In this document: piece by piece, positions 16,422 to 24,779 of the stretch
Position numbering within the stretch: position 1 is the first letter of the stretch
How the letters are laid out: each line of letters starts with the position of its first letter
Source of the DNA: JAGGAG01 sp031402225
Lineage (GTDB): Bacteria; Gemmatimonadota; Gemmatimonadetes; Gemmatimonadales; GWC2-71-9
DNA length: 64,000 nucleotides
NCBI GenBank assembly: GCA_031402225.1
Contig: JANNSD010000152.1
Coordinates: 18,203-82,202 of the forward strand
Direction of reading: 5' to 3'
The notes under the pieces: generated by a model
Databases searched by the model: none
Seen by the model: the letters and a program-made list of their open reading frames with translations, nothing else
Told to the model about the DNA's origin: nothing
Translations under genes and position numbers: made by a program

Positions 16422-16518
16422 GCGCTGCCCTCGCCTGAGCTGTTGTCGTATTATTCCTCGTCCGCTCGGCACCCGAACCTCGCCCCGTCATCACATCCAC
16501 CGTCACGTGTGAGGCTTC

Positions 16519-18120
16519 ATGCTCCGTCACTGCGGGCGCCTCCTGCTCCTGATGACGGCCTGCGCCACGGCACCGGTCGCGGCGCAGGCGGGGCCCCGTC
16601 GCCTGGTCATCGCCATCGGCCAGTCGGTGACGAACATTGTGCCGACCCTCAATCGCACCACGGCGGTGGCACAGATCAGCGACCTCGTCTTCCTGCGCCT
16701 GGGTCGCTATGGCGGCACCTCCTTCGGTGATCATGCCGCGCTGCCGGAACTGGCGAAGAGCTGGACGCGACGCGACTCGCTCACGCTGGCCTTCGACCTG
16801 GATCCCCGTGCCCGCTGGCACGATGGTACGCCGGTCACCTCGCGCGATGTCGTGTTCAGCTTCGCGCGGGCCCGGGACCCGAAGGTCGTCGCGTCGCTTG
16901 CCGCGGTGCTCGTCGACGTCGTGGCCGTCGAGGCGGAGAGTGAGAGCCGCGTCGTCGTTCGCTTCGCCCGGGCGTATGGCGAGCAACTGTACGACGCGAC
17001 GTTCTACGTGCAGATCCTCCCGGCGCACCTGGTGGCACCCATTCCGTCCGACAGCCTGGTCAGCAGCGCCTTTGCCCGCACCCCGGTCGGCAGCGGTCCC
17101 TACCGCTGGGACAAGCTGGAGCCCGCCGACTACCTGCAGCTTCGCTCCGTTCCCGGCTTCTTCCTGGGTACCCCCGCCATCGAGCAGCTGGTCTGGCGCT
17201 TTACCACGTCCCCGGAGTCGCGCCTCAACCTGCTGCTGAGCGGCGAGGCGGATGTGCAGGAGGACATCATTCCACCGGTGACCAACCTGGCGCGGCTGGC
17301 GGAGCGCCCAGCGCTCCGGCTGGCGCACTTTCCCTCGATGGCGGTGAACTACCTGCTGTTCAACGAGCGGTCGCCAGGCGACACCAGCCGTCCCCACCCG
17401 ATCTTCTCGGACGCGGATGTACGGCGGGCCCTCGCCATCGGGCTCGATCGCGCGACGATATCGAAGGCCATTTTCGGGAAGTATGCGAGCCCCGCCTCGA
17501 GTCCGGCGGCACCGGCGGCCTGGTTTGGCGGCTTGGCGCCGACACCGGCCCCTTTTGATCCGAAGCAGGCCGCGCGCCTGCTCGCCGCTCGCGGGTGGAA
17601 GGACAGTGATGGCGACGGCGTGCTCGACAAGGGCGGCGTACCGCTCGCGTTCAGCCTGATCGTGCCCAGATCCGGCGTCGCCCGGATGCAGATGGCCCTG
17701 ATCGTTCAGGAGCAGTGGCGCAAGCTCGGTGTGCACGCCGAGGTCGTGCCCCTCGATCTTGGCCAGTACCTTGCCCGCCGCCCGCCGGGAAATTTTGACA
17801 TCGCCGCGGAGAGCTACAGCAGCGATCCGTCGCCCTGGAGCCTGCTCGATCGCTGGGGGTGCGGCGCCGAGGCGAACTACGGTCGCTACTGCAACCCCAC
17901 CGCCGACTCCTTGCTGCGTGCAGCGCACCTCGCCCGGCGCGACCCGGCGCCGCCCATTCGCGCCTGGCTCCGGACGGTGGCACAGGATTTCCCCGCGGTG
18001 TTCCTCTTCTCGCCCGAAAAGGTTTTCGCGATGCCGGCCGGCTACGGCAACGTGACCTTTTCAGTAGAGTCGGCATGGCAGCGGGTGTGGACATGGACCC
18101 TGGACGGCGCGGGTCGTTGA
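16519..18120 (+). CDS. ABC transporter substrate-binding protein, family 5 (peptide/oligopeptide)
   Basis: A 533-aa exported solute-binding protein of the DppA/OppA type. An N-terminal hydrophobic segment ends in LLLLMTAC, a possible lipobox, or alternatively AQA for signal peptidase I. 'ALPELAKSWTRRDSLTLAFDLDPRARWHDGTPVTSRDVVFSF' contains the family 5 signature region. It is the first gene of an operon with two permeases and two ATPases (next start 1 bp after this stop), followed by peptide- and amino-acid-handling enzymes. It would capture short peptides in the periplasm. Confidence 0.92.
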   Translation: MLRHCGRLLLLMTACATAPVAAQAGPRRLVIAIGQSVTNIVPTLNRTTAVAQISDLVFLRLGRYGGTSFGDHAALPELAKSWTRRDSLTLAFDLDPRARWHDGTPVTSRDVVFSFARARDPKVVASLAAVLVDVVAVEAESESRVVVRFARAYGEQLYDATFYVQILPAHLVAPIPSDSLVSSAFARTPVGSGPYRWDKLEPADYLQLRSVPGFFLGTPAIEQLVWRFTTSPESRLNLLLSGEADVQEDIIPPVTNLARLAERPALRLAHFPSMAVNYLLFNERSPGDTSRPHPIFSDADVRRALAIGLDRATISKAIFGKYASPASSPAAPAAWFGGLAPTPAPFDPKQAARLLAARGWKDSDGDGVLDKGGVPLAFSLIVPRSGVARMQMALIVQEQWRKLGVHAEVVPLDLGQYLARRPPGNFDIAAESYSSDPSPWSLLDRWGCGAEANYGRYCNPTADSLLRAAHLARRDPAPPIRAWLRTVAQDFPAVFLFSPEKVFAMPAGYGNVTFSVESAWQRVWTWTLDGAGR

Positions 18121-18121
18121 G

Positions 18122-19087
18122 GTGAACTGGCTCGCGCGCCGGGCGCTGCAGGCGGCGGGCACCGCGCTCATCGCGCTGACGCTGCTTTTCTTTCTGGTGC
18201 GAAGCCTGCCCGGCGACCCGCTGGCCATCCTGAGCGAGGATCGCCCACTCACCAGCGAGCAGGTGCGCGATCTGCAGCGGCGCTACCAGCTCGACCAGCC
18301 CCTCGGCAGCCAGTTCGTCGCGTTCGTCGGCGGGGCGCTGCAAGGCGACTTCGGCACGTCGATCCAGTACGGCCGACCAGTCCGGCAACTCGTGCTCGAG
18401 CGGCTGCCCCGGACATTGCTGCTTGGCGCCGCCGTGCTCCTCATCAACTTCACGCTCGGGCTCTGGCTTGGTGTGCAGCAGGCATTACACCGCGGCCGTC
18501 CCATCGACCGGGTCCTCACCACACTCTCACTGGCCGGCTACGCGACCCCGTCGTTCTGGCTGGGCCTGATGCTGGTGCTGCTGTTTGCCGTGCGGCTGCA
18601 TTGGCTGCCCGCGGCCGGATCCCTGGATCCCGGCCTCGAGAGCGCCGGTGTCGCTTCCGTGTTCGGGGACCGCTTGCGGCACCTCGTCCTCCCCGCGCTC
18701 ACGCTGGCCGCCGTCAGCATTGCCTCCAGCATGCGCTACCAGCGCGCCGCGATGCTGGACGCCCTGCGGCAGCCGTACGTCATCGCGGCGCGCGCGCGTG
18801 GCCTCACGGACCGTCGCGTCGTCTGGGGCCACGCATGGCGGTCCGCGCTGCCATCGGTGCTCACCCTGTTCGGGCTCTGGCTGCCTATCCTGGTGGTGGG
18901 CGCCGTCTTCGTGGAACAGGTCTTCGCGTGGCAGGGGCTCGGCAGCCTCACCGCCGGGGCCGCCGCCGCGAGGGACTATCCCCTCCTGATGGGTACCGCC
19001 GTCCTGGCGACGGCCGCCGTGGTCACCGGCAGCTTCCTGAGCGATGTGCTGCACGCGCTGCTGGACCCCAGGGCCCGGGCGGAGTGA
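18122..19087 (+). CDS. Peptide ABC transporter permease, DppB/OppB type
   Basis: A 321-aa inner-membrane permease with six predicted membrane segments. The N-terminus 'LLFFLVRSLPGDPLAIL' is the typical DppB start, and the EAA loop lies at 'AARARGLTDRRVVWGHAWRSALP'. GTG at 18122 follows the binding-protein stop immediately. Its 3' end overlaps the second permease by GTGA. Confidence 0.93.
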   Translation: MNWLARRALQAAGTALIALTLLFFLVRSLPGDPLAILSEDRPLTSEQVRDLQRRYQLDQPLGSQFVAFVGGALQGDFGTSIQYGRPVRQLVLERLPRTLLLGAAVLLINFTLGLWLGVQQALHRGRPIDRVLTTLSLAGYATPSFWLGLMLVLLFAVRLHWLPAAGSLDPGLESAGVASVFGDRLRHLVLPALTLAAVSIASSMRYQRAAMLDALRQPYVIAARARGLTDRRVVWGHAWRSALPSVLTLFGLWLPILVVGAVFVEQVFAWQGLGSLTAGAAAARDYPLLMGTAVLATAAVVTGSFLSDVLHALLDPRARAE

Positions 19088-19929
19088 CCGCGCCTGCCGT
19101 CGCCCTCGTGCAGGCGGTGTGGAAGCGTCCTGGTGGACGCGTCGGCACCATCGCGCTCGTGCTGCTCGCCCTGCTCGCCCTGGGCGGCCCCCTGCTGCTG
19201 CCGAGTCCAACGGCGCAGGGCGACCTGCTCCACGAGGCGCTGTTGCCACCGGGCGTCGGCCATCTGCTGGGCACTGACCAGTTGAGCCGCGACGTCCTGT
19301 CGCGCATCGTGAGTGGCCTCCGCTTGTCCCTCGTCATCGGTCTCGCCTCGGCGCTCCTGGCCGTGGTACTTGGCGCCGCGGTCGGGCTCGTCGCCGGCAC
19401 CAGGGCGGGGCTGGTCGACGCCGTGCTGATGCGGACGGTGGATGCGCTGCTCGCCATTCCCCGCCTCTTCGTCCTGCTCCTCGTGCTCGCGGTCTGGGAC
19501 CGGGTGCCGCTCCCGGCGCTGGTCCTCCTGCTCGCACTCACCGGATGGTACGGTACCAGCAGGCTGGTGCGAGCCGAGACCGTCCGGCTCCGGGGCGAGG
19601 ACTTCGTGCGCGCCGCCGAGGCGCTCGGGGCCGGGCGGATGCGCATCGCGCTCCGGCACCTGCTGCCGAATGTGGCGGCACCGATCCTCGTGGCCGGCAC
19701 CCTGGGGGTGGGAGACGTGATCCTGCTGGAGGCCGGCCTGACCTATCTGGGGCTCGGCATCCGCCCGCCGACGCCATCGCTGGGCGGGATGGTGCTCGAC
19801 AGCCGATCGGTCTTCGTCACGGCGCCGTGGACCAGCATCTTCCCCGGCCTCGTCATCGTGCTGACCGTGCTGTCCGTCAACCTGGTCGGCGACGCGCTGC
19901 GCGAAGCCCTCGATCCCCGGAGCACATGA
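19084..19929 (+). CDS. Peptide ABC transporter permease, DppC/OppC type
   Basis: A 281-aa permease pairing with the DppB-type protein. 'GHLLGTDQLSRDVLSRIVSGLRLSL' is the DppC signature and 'RAAEALGAGRMRIALRHLLPN' the EAA loop that contacts the ATPases. GTG at 19084 overlaps the previous TGA; the stop overlaps the next ATG (ATGA). A much longer open frame extends upstream inside the dppB-type gene but does not resemble a permease. Confidence 0.92.
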   Translation: MTAPAVALVQAVWKRPGGRVGTIALVLLALLALGGPLLLPSPTAQGDLLHEALLPPGVGHLLGTDQLSRDVLSRIVSGLRLSLVIGLASALLAVVLGAAVGLVAGTRAGLVDAVLMRTVDALLAIPRLFVLLLVLAVWDRVPLPALVLLLALTGWYGTSRLVRAETVRLRGEDFVRAAEALGAGRMRIALRHLLPNVAAPILVAGTLGVGDVILLEAGLTYLGLGIRPPTPSLGGMVLDSRSVFVTAPWTSIFPGLVIVLTVLSVNLVGDALREALDPRST

Positions 19930-20900
19930 CACCGCTGCTCGAAGTGCGCGACCTCCGCGTCAGCTTTCCCGCCAGTGGCGGCGGCACCATCCATCCGGTG
20001 GACGGCGTGAGCTTCACGCTCGAGCGGGGACGCACCCTCGCGCTGGTGGGCGAGTCCGGTTGCGGCAAGAGCCTGACCGGCCTGGCCCTGCTGCGCCTCG
20101 TGCCTTCACCAGGCCGGGTAGACACATCCAGCGCCATAAGGCTCGCAGGCAAGGACCTGATGTCGCTCGATGAGACGGCGATGCGCGCGGTGCGGGGCGG
20201 CCGCATCGGGATGGTGTTCCAGGATCCGATGACCAGCCTGAACCCGGTGCTGACAGCGGGCGACCAGATCGCCGAGGCGATACGCGCACATCGCGCCGTG
20301 GCCCGGCGCGACGCGCGGGCACGGGCCGAGGCGCTGCTGGGCGAGGTTGGCATCGCCGATCCGGCACGGCGGATCGACGAGTACCCCCACCAGTTGAGCG
20401 GCGGCATGCGCCAGCGCGTCATGATCGCGATCGCGCTCGCCGCGGAGCCCGAGATCATCATCGCCGATGAGCCAACCACGGCACTCGACGTCACGGTGCA
20501 GGCCCAGATCCTCGAGCTGCTCGACCGGCTGCGCCAGGAGCGCGGCATGGCGGTGCTGCTCATCACGCACGACCTCGGGGTGGTGGCCGGGCGGGCCGAC
20601 GACATGTGCGTCATGTACGCCGGCCAGATCGTCGAGCGGGCCTCCACCCGCCAGGTGTTCGAGGCACCCGCGCATCCGTATACTCGCGGATTGTTCGGAT
20701 CGGTACCGACGATCACCGGCCCCCGGGAGCGACTGACGCCGATTGCCGGCTCGGTGCCGCCGCCGAACGCGTGGCCCGGCGGCTGCCGCTTCGGCCCCCG
20801 CTGCCCCGCGCGTTTTGCGCGCTGCGACCAGATGCCGTCGCTTCGGCGCGGGGCACCGGGGCACGAGGCACGCTGCTGGCTCACCGGAGATGATGCATGA
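19926..20900 (+). CDS. Peptide ABC transporter ATP-binding protein, DppD/OppD type
   Basis: A 324-aa ATPase with Walker A GESGCGKS, Q-loop FQDPMTSLNP, signature LSGGMRQR, Walker B IIIADEPTTALD and a C-terminal oligopeptide-transporter domain with the cysteine pattern 'CRFGPRCPARFARC' that often binds an iron-sulfur cluster in DppD. It overlaps both neighbours by 4 bp (ATGA). Confidence 0.94.
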   Translation: MTPLLEVRDLRVSFPASGGGTIHPVDGVSFTLERGRTLALVGESGCGKSLTGLALLRLVPSPGRVDTSSAIRLAGKDLMSLDETAMRAVRGGRIGMVFQDPMTSLNPVLTAGDQIAEAIRAHRAVARRDARARAEALLGEVGIADPARRIDEYPHQLSGGMRQRVMIAIALAAEPEIIIADEPTTALDVTVQAQILELLDRLRQERGMAVLLITHDLGVVAGRADDMCVMYAGQIVERASTRQVFEAPAHPYTRGLFGSVPTITGPRERLTPIAGSVPPPNAWPGGCRFGPRCPARFARCDQMPSLRRGAPGHEARCWLTGDDA

Positions 20901-21889
20901 CGGCGCCGGCCGCGGTGGCACCGTTGCTCGAGGTCCGCGACCTGGTGAAGCACTACGGCGCGCGGTCGATGCTCGGTCGCCGTTCGCCGCCTGTACGCGC
21001 CGTGGACGGCGTGTCGCTCACCCTCGGCCGGGGCGAGACGCTTGGCCTGGTGGGTGAGTCGGGATGCGGCAAGACCACCGTGGGACGGACCATCATCCGC
21101 CTGCAGGAACCAACCTCGGGCCAGGCGCTCCTCGACGGCACCGACATCTTCACGCTGGGTCCTGATGCGCTGCGCGCCTTCCGGCGGCGGGTACAGATGA
21201 TTTTTCAGGATCCGTATGGCTCGCTCAACCCGCGCATGACCGTGGGTGACGCCATCGCGGAGGGCATGGACATTCACCACCTCGGTACCCGTCCGCAGCG
21301 CCGCGGCCGGGTGGCGACCTTGCTCGAGGAGGTCGGCCTCGATGCCGGCTATGCCGCCCGCTACCCGCACGAATTCTCGGGCGGCCAGCGGCAGCGGATC
21401 GGCATCGCGCGCGCCCTCGCGGTGGAACCGGACCTGATCATCTGCGACGAACCGGTGTCGTCGCTCGACGTCTCGGTACAGGCCCAGGTGCTCAACCTCC
21501 TCTCCGATCTTCAGCAGGCGCGACGCCTGTCATACCTGTTCATTGCGCATGACCTGGCCGTGGTGCGCCAAGTCGCGGATCGCATCGCGGTGATGTACCT
21601 CGGGCGCATCGTCGAGACCGGTGCCGCCCAGGATGTGCTCGGCGCACCCCGTCATCCCTACACCGTGGCGCTCCGCTCCGCGGTGCCCGAGGCCAGCATG
21701 GCGCCGGCGGTTGGGCGCATTGTACTGCACGGTGACCCGCCGAGTCCCGCCGCCCCGCCGCCGGGATGCGCATTCCACACCCGCTGCTTCCACCCGAAGC
21801 GCGACGAACGCTGTCGCACCGAGCGTCCCGAGCTGCGGCCGCTTGCCCGTGTGCAGGTAGCATGTCACTACGCCGAGACACCCCCCTGA
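20897..21889 (+). CDS. Peptide ABC transporter ATP-binding protein, DppF/OppF type
   Basis: A 330-aa ATPase. Walker A GESGCGKT, Q-loop FQDPYGSLNPRM, signature FSGGQRQRIGIARAL, Walker B IICDEPVSSLD and the C-terminal 'CAFHTRCFHPKRDERC' domain are visible. It forms the second nucleotide-binding subunit of the importer. Start ATG overlaps the dppD-type stop. The next operon gene (RidA-like) begins 14 bp after its stop. Confidence 0.94.
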   Translation: MTAPAAVAPLLEVRDLVKHYGARSMLGRRSPPVRAVDGVSLTLGRGETLGLVGESGCGKTTVGRTIIRLQEPTSGQALLDGTDIFTLGPDALRAFRRRVQMIFQDPYGSLNPRMTVGDAIAEGMDIHHLGTRPQRRGRVATLLEEVGLDAGYAARYPHEFSGGQRQRIGIARALAVEPDLIICDEPVSSLDVSVQAQVLNLLSDLQQARRLSYLFIAHDLAVVRQVADRIAVMYLGRIVETGAAQDVLGAPRHPYTVALRSAVPEASMAPAVGRIVLHGDPPSPAAPPPGCAFHTRCFHPKRDERCRTERPELRPLARVQVACHYAETPP

Positions 21890-21903
21890 ATGCGAGAGTC
21901 GGC

Positions 21904-22296
21904 ATGCGACAATTGGTAAGCTCCGGCGCACCCTGGGAATCAGTCGTGGGCTACTCCCGCGCGGTGCGGACTGGCAACCTGGTGTTCGTGGCCGGCACGA
22001 CGGCCACCGGCGCCGACGGTAAGGTGATTGGTGAGGGCGATGCCTATGCGCAGGCGCGGCAGGCACTCCTCACCATCGAGCTGGCACTCAAGGCGGTGGG
22101 CGCCGGGTTACGGGATGTGGTGCGGACCCGGATGTTCGTGACCGATATTTCGCGCTGGGAGGAAATCGGCCGCGCGCATGGCGAATTCTTCCGCGACATT
22201 CGCCCGGCCGCCACCATGGTCGAGGTGCGCCGGCTCATCGACCCGGCGCACCTGGTGGAAATCGAGGTCGACGCCATCATCGAGGCGGGCCAGTGA
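21904..22296 (+). CDS. RidA-family protein (reactive enamine/imine deaminase-like)
   Basis: A 130-aa YjgF/YER057c/UK114 family member. Features are 'GYSRAVRTGNLVFVAGTTA', 'LLTIELALKAVGAGLRDVVR' and 'RMFVTDISRWEEIGRAHGEFF'. RidA proteins hydrolyse reactive enamine intermediates released by PLP enzymes, though many subfamilies have other uses. The usual Arg-Pro-Ala segment near the C-terminus (here 'DIRPAATMVEVRRLIDP') is present. ATG at 21904 is chosen over an open frame extending into the ATPase gene. It overlaps the PhzF gene by GTGA. Confidence 0.88.
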   Translation: MRQLVSSGAPWESVVGYSRAVRTGNLVFVAGTTATGADGKVIGEGDAYAQARQALLTIELALKAVGAGLRDVVRTRMFVTDISRWEEIGRAHGEFFRDIRPAATMVEVRRLIDPAHLVEIEVDAIIEAGQ

Positions 22297-23087
22297 CGAT
22301 TCCCCTGTTCCAGGTCGATGCGTTCACCGACCGGCCCTTTCACGGCAACCCTGCTGCGGTGTGCCTGCTCGACGCCGCCCGCGACGAGGACTGGATGCAG
22401 TCCGTGGCGGCGGAGATGAACCTCGCCGAGACGGCATTTGTGTCGCCCCGCGAAGGCGACTATGACCTGCGGTGGTTCACCCCCACCTGCGAAGTGGATC
22501 TCTGCGGCCACGCCACGCTGGCCAGTGCCCACGCGCTCTGGGAGTCGAAGCGACTTCGAGCGGGCACCACGGCGCGCTTCCACACGAAGAGTGGTTGGCT
22601 CACGGCCAGCCAGCGCGAGGGCCTCATCGAACTCGACTTTCCCGCGACGCCGGCCGAGGCTGCGCCCGCCTTCGCGGCCCGCCTCGCGGCCGCGGTGCGT
22701 GCGCCGGTCGAGTGGGCCGGCCGTTCGCGCTTTGACCTGGTCGCCCGGCTCGCGCACGCCGACCTCGTGCGCGGCGCGTCACCTGACCTGGCGCTCGTCG
22801 GCGCCCTTCCCTGCCGCGGCGTGATCGTCACCGCGCCCGGGGACGACGGCGTACACGACTTCGTCTCCCGGTTTTTCGGGCCGCAATCGGGCGTCGACGA
22901 AGACCCCGTGACCGGCTCGGCGCACTGCGCCCTGGCACCGTACTGGGCCGGGGAACTCGGCCGCACCGCACTAGTGGGATACCAGGCATCGCCTCGCGGT
23001 GGCACCGTCCGAACGCACCTCGCCGGTGCCCGGGTACTGCTCAGCGGTCACGCCGTTACCGTGCTTCGCGGAGAGTTGCTCACATGA
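22293..23087 (+). CDS. PhzF-family isomerase/epimerase
   Basis: A 264-aa diaminopimelate-epimerase-fold protein. 'FQVDAFTDRPFHGNPAAVCLL' and 'NLAETAFV' at the N-terminus are diagnostic for PhzF, with Glu46 as the probable catalytic acid; 'DEDPVTGSAHCALAPYW' is the second signature. Members isomerise small metabolites in antibiotic and amino acid pathways; the substrate is unknown. In an operon with a peptide importer, RidA and a D-aminopeptidase it may process an unusual amino acid. GTG start overlaps the RidA stop. Confidence 0.9.
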   Translation: MTIPLFQVDAFTDRPFHGNPAAVCLLDAARDEDWMQSVAAEMNLAETAFVSPREGDYDLRWFTPTCEVDLCGHATLASAHALWESKRLRAGTTARFHTKSGWLTASQREGLIELDFPATPAEAAPAFAARLAAAVRAPVEWAGRSRFDLVARLAHADLVRGASPDLALVGALPCRGVIVTAPGDDGVHDFVSRFFGPQSGVDEDPVTGSAHCALAPYWAGELGRTALVGYQASPRGGTVRTHLAGARVLLSGHAVTVLRGELLT

Positions 23088-23124
23088 CCACACCGCTCGA
23101 CGCCTTCGGCGGACGGGAATTCTC

Positions 23125-23949
23125 ATGAACGTCTACATCTCGGTCGACATGGAGGGCGTCGCTGGTGTGGCACACGAGGACCAGACCGACCCCATCAACC
23201 CCGCTCACGCCGTGGAGTACGCCCGCTTCCGCCGGCTCATGACCGACGAGGCCAACGCCGCGATCCAGGGCGCCGCCAGCGCCGGCGCAAGCCGGATCCT
23301 CGTCAGTGACTCGCACTGGCTGATGCGAAATCTCCTGGCGGAGGAACTGCACGAGGCCGCCGAACTCATTTCCAGCGGCCCCAGGCGGCTTTCGATGATG
23401 GAGGGCGTGGACGGCGGCTTCGATGCGGTGTTCTGCGTCGGCTATCACGCCATGGCCGGAACCCGTCACGCCACGATCGACCATACCTACACCGACCGGA
23501 TCCACGGGGTGACGCTGAACGGCCGCCCGGTCGGCGAACTCGGGCTCAATGCCGCCGTCGCGGGCTGCTTCGGTGTGCCCGTGGCAATGGTATCGGGCGA
23601 TCAGGCGCTGGCGGCGGAAGCGCGCGCCTTGCTGGGCAATGAGGTGGAGACGGTGGTGGTGAAGGAGGCACTGGGTCGGTTCTCCGCCCGCAGCGTGTCA
23701 CCAGCCGAGTCGTGCCGGCGCATCCGGGCCGGGGCCACGCGCGCCCTGCAAAGAAAGCACGCGCCGTTCACCCTCGCGTCCCCGGCAACGCTCGAGGTCG
23801 AGTTCACGCTGACCCAGCACGCCGATAACGCGGAACTGGTTCCGGGCTCGGAGCGCCGCGATGGACGCACCGTGGCGTATGCACATGCCGACTATCGCGA
23901 GGTGTTTCGTGCCTTCCGCGCGATGTACAACCTCGCCTCCGTTTCCTGA
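23125..23949 (+). CDS. D-aminopeptidase, M55 (DppA) family
   Basis: A 274-aa zinc peptidase. 'VYISVDMEGVAGVAHEDQ' at the N-terminus carries the metal ligands Asp-x-Glu, and 'VGYHAMAGTRHATIDHTYT' and 'DSHW' supply further ligands; this is the M55 pattern. In Bacillus subtilis the enzyme is encoded with a dipeptide transporter (dppABCDE) and releases N-terminal D-amino acids. The same association here suggests uptake and trimming of D-Ala-containing peptides, such as cell-wall fragments. ATG at 23125 gives the conserved N-terminus. Confidence 0.92.
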   Translation: MNVYISVDMEGVAGVAHEDQTDPINPAHAVEYARFRRLMTDEANAAIQGAASAGASRILVSDSHWLMRNLLAEELHEAAELISSGPRRLSMMEGVDGGFDAVFCVGYHAMAGTRHATIDHTYTDRIHGVTLNGRPVGELGLNAAVAGCFGVPVAMVSGDQALAAEARALLGNEVETVVVKEALGRFSARSVSPAESCRRIRAGATRALQRKHAPFTLASPATLEVEFTLTQHADNAELVPGSERRDGRTVAYAHADYREVFRAFRAMYNLASVS

Positions 23950-23956
23950 CCGGCGC

Positions 23957-24586
23957 CTACTGGGGAGGCACCCGGTACAGCGCCGGGTACGCCTTGCGCA
24001 GATATTCCAGCTTTGGCGCATCGTTGATGATGATGTACGGCTGGTCGGGATGCCGCTCCAGGTAGCCCTGGTGGTACGACTCTGCCGGGTAGAACACATC
24101 GAGCGGCACGACCTCCGTGACGATCGGCTGCGGAAACGCCTTCTTCTGGGCCAGCGCGGCGACGTACGCCTGCGCCGCTTTCTGCTGGGTCGCGTCCTGG
24201 TAGAAGATGGCCGACCGGTACTGGGTGCCGACGTCCGGTCCCTGCCGATTGCGCTCCGTCGGGTCGTGCGCCACCATGAAGAACACCTGCAGCAGTTCCT
24301 CCAGGCTCACCTGCGCCGGATCGAACACCACCTGCACTGCCTCCGCATGGCCTGTGCGCCCCGAGCTGACCTGCTCATACGTCGGTGAGCGCGTGCTCCC
24401 GCCGGCATAGCCGGATACCGCCGAGCTCACGCCCTTCACATGTTCGAACACCGCTTCGACGCCCCAGAAACACCCGCCCGCAAAGACGACCGCCTGCTCC
24501 TTCGGCGCGCCCGAACGGGTGGAGGACGCGAGGAGCAGCGGCAATGCCGCCGCGAGAGTGATAGTGCCCAGCCATCGCTTGATCAT
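23957..24586 (-). CDS. msrA: Peptide-methionine (S)-S-oxide reductase, exported
   Basis: A 209-aa MsrA. The catalytic motif GCFWG, 'GYAGGSTRSPTYEQVSSGRTGHAEAV' region and 'FYQDATQQKAA' are typical. The ATG at 24586 opens a hydrophobic signal-like segment (ITLAAALPLLLAS), so the enzyme probably repairs oxidised methionine in periplasmic or envelope proteins. Longer in-frame starts exist but lack a signal. It is convergent with the D-aminopeptidase gene, 7 bp apart. Confidence 0.92.
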   Translation of the reverse strand: MIKRWLGTITLAAALPLLLASSTRSGAPKEQAVVFAGGCFWGVEAVFEHVKGVSSAVSGYAGGSTRSPTYEQVSSGRTGHAEAVQVVFDPAQVSLEELLQVFFMVAHDPTERNRQGPDVGTQYRSAIFYQDATQQKAAQAYVAALAQKKAFPQPIVTEVVPLDVFYPAESYHQGYLERHPDQPYIIINDAPKLEYLRKAYPALYRVPPQ

Positions 24587-24779
24587 CGAGACTTTCCAGT
24601 GGTAGTCAGCATAGTAACGTCGCTCAGGCTCCATCGGATCCGGGCAGGGGGCTGTCCGAAACCCGCAGGGTGCCATGTCAATACTTGCGACGGAGCCACC
24701 TTAGTGTCTACCGTTGCGGACCTGATTTGTTCGCTGGCGCAGCGGCAACGGTTTTCAGCGTCCCGTTTCGGAGATCCGC

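Noticed and set aside
19877..21370. Open frame of 497 codons on the minus strand
   Set aside because: Antisense to the two transporter ATPase genes, with no family motif.
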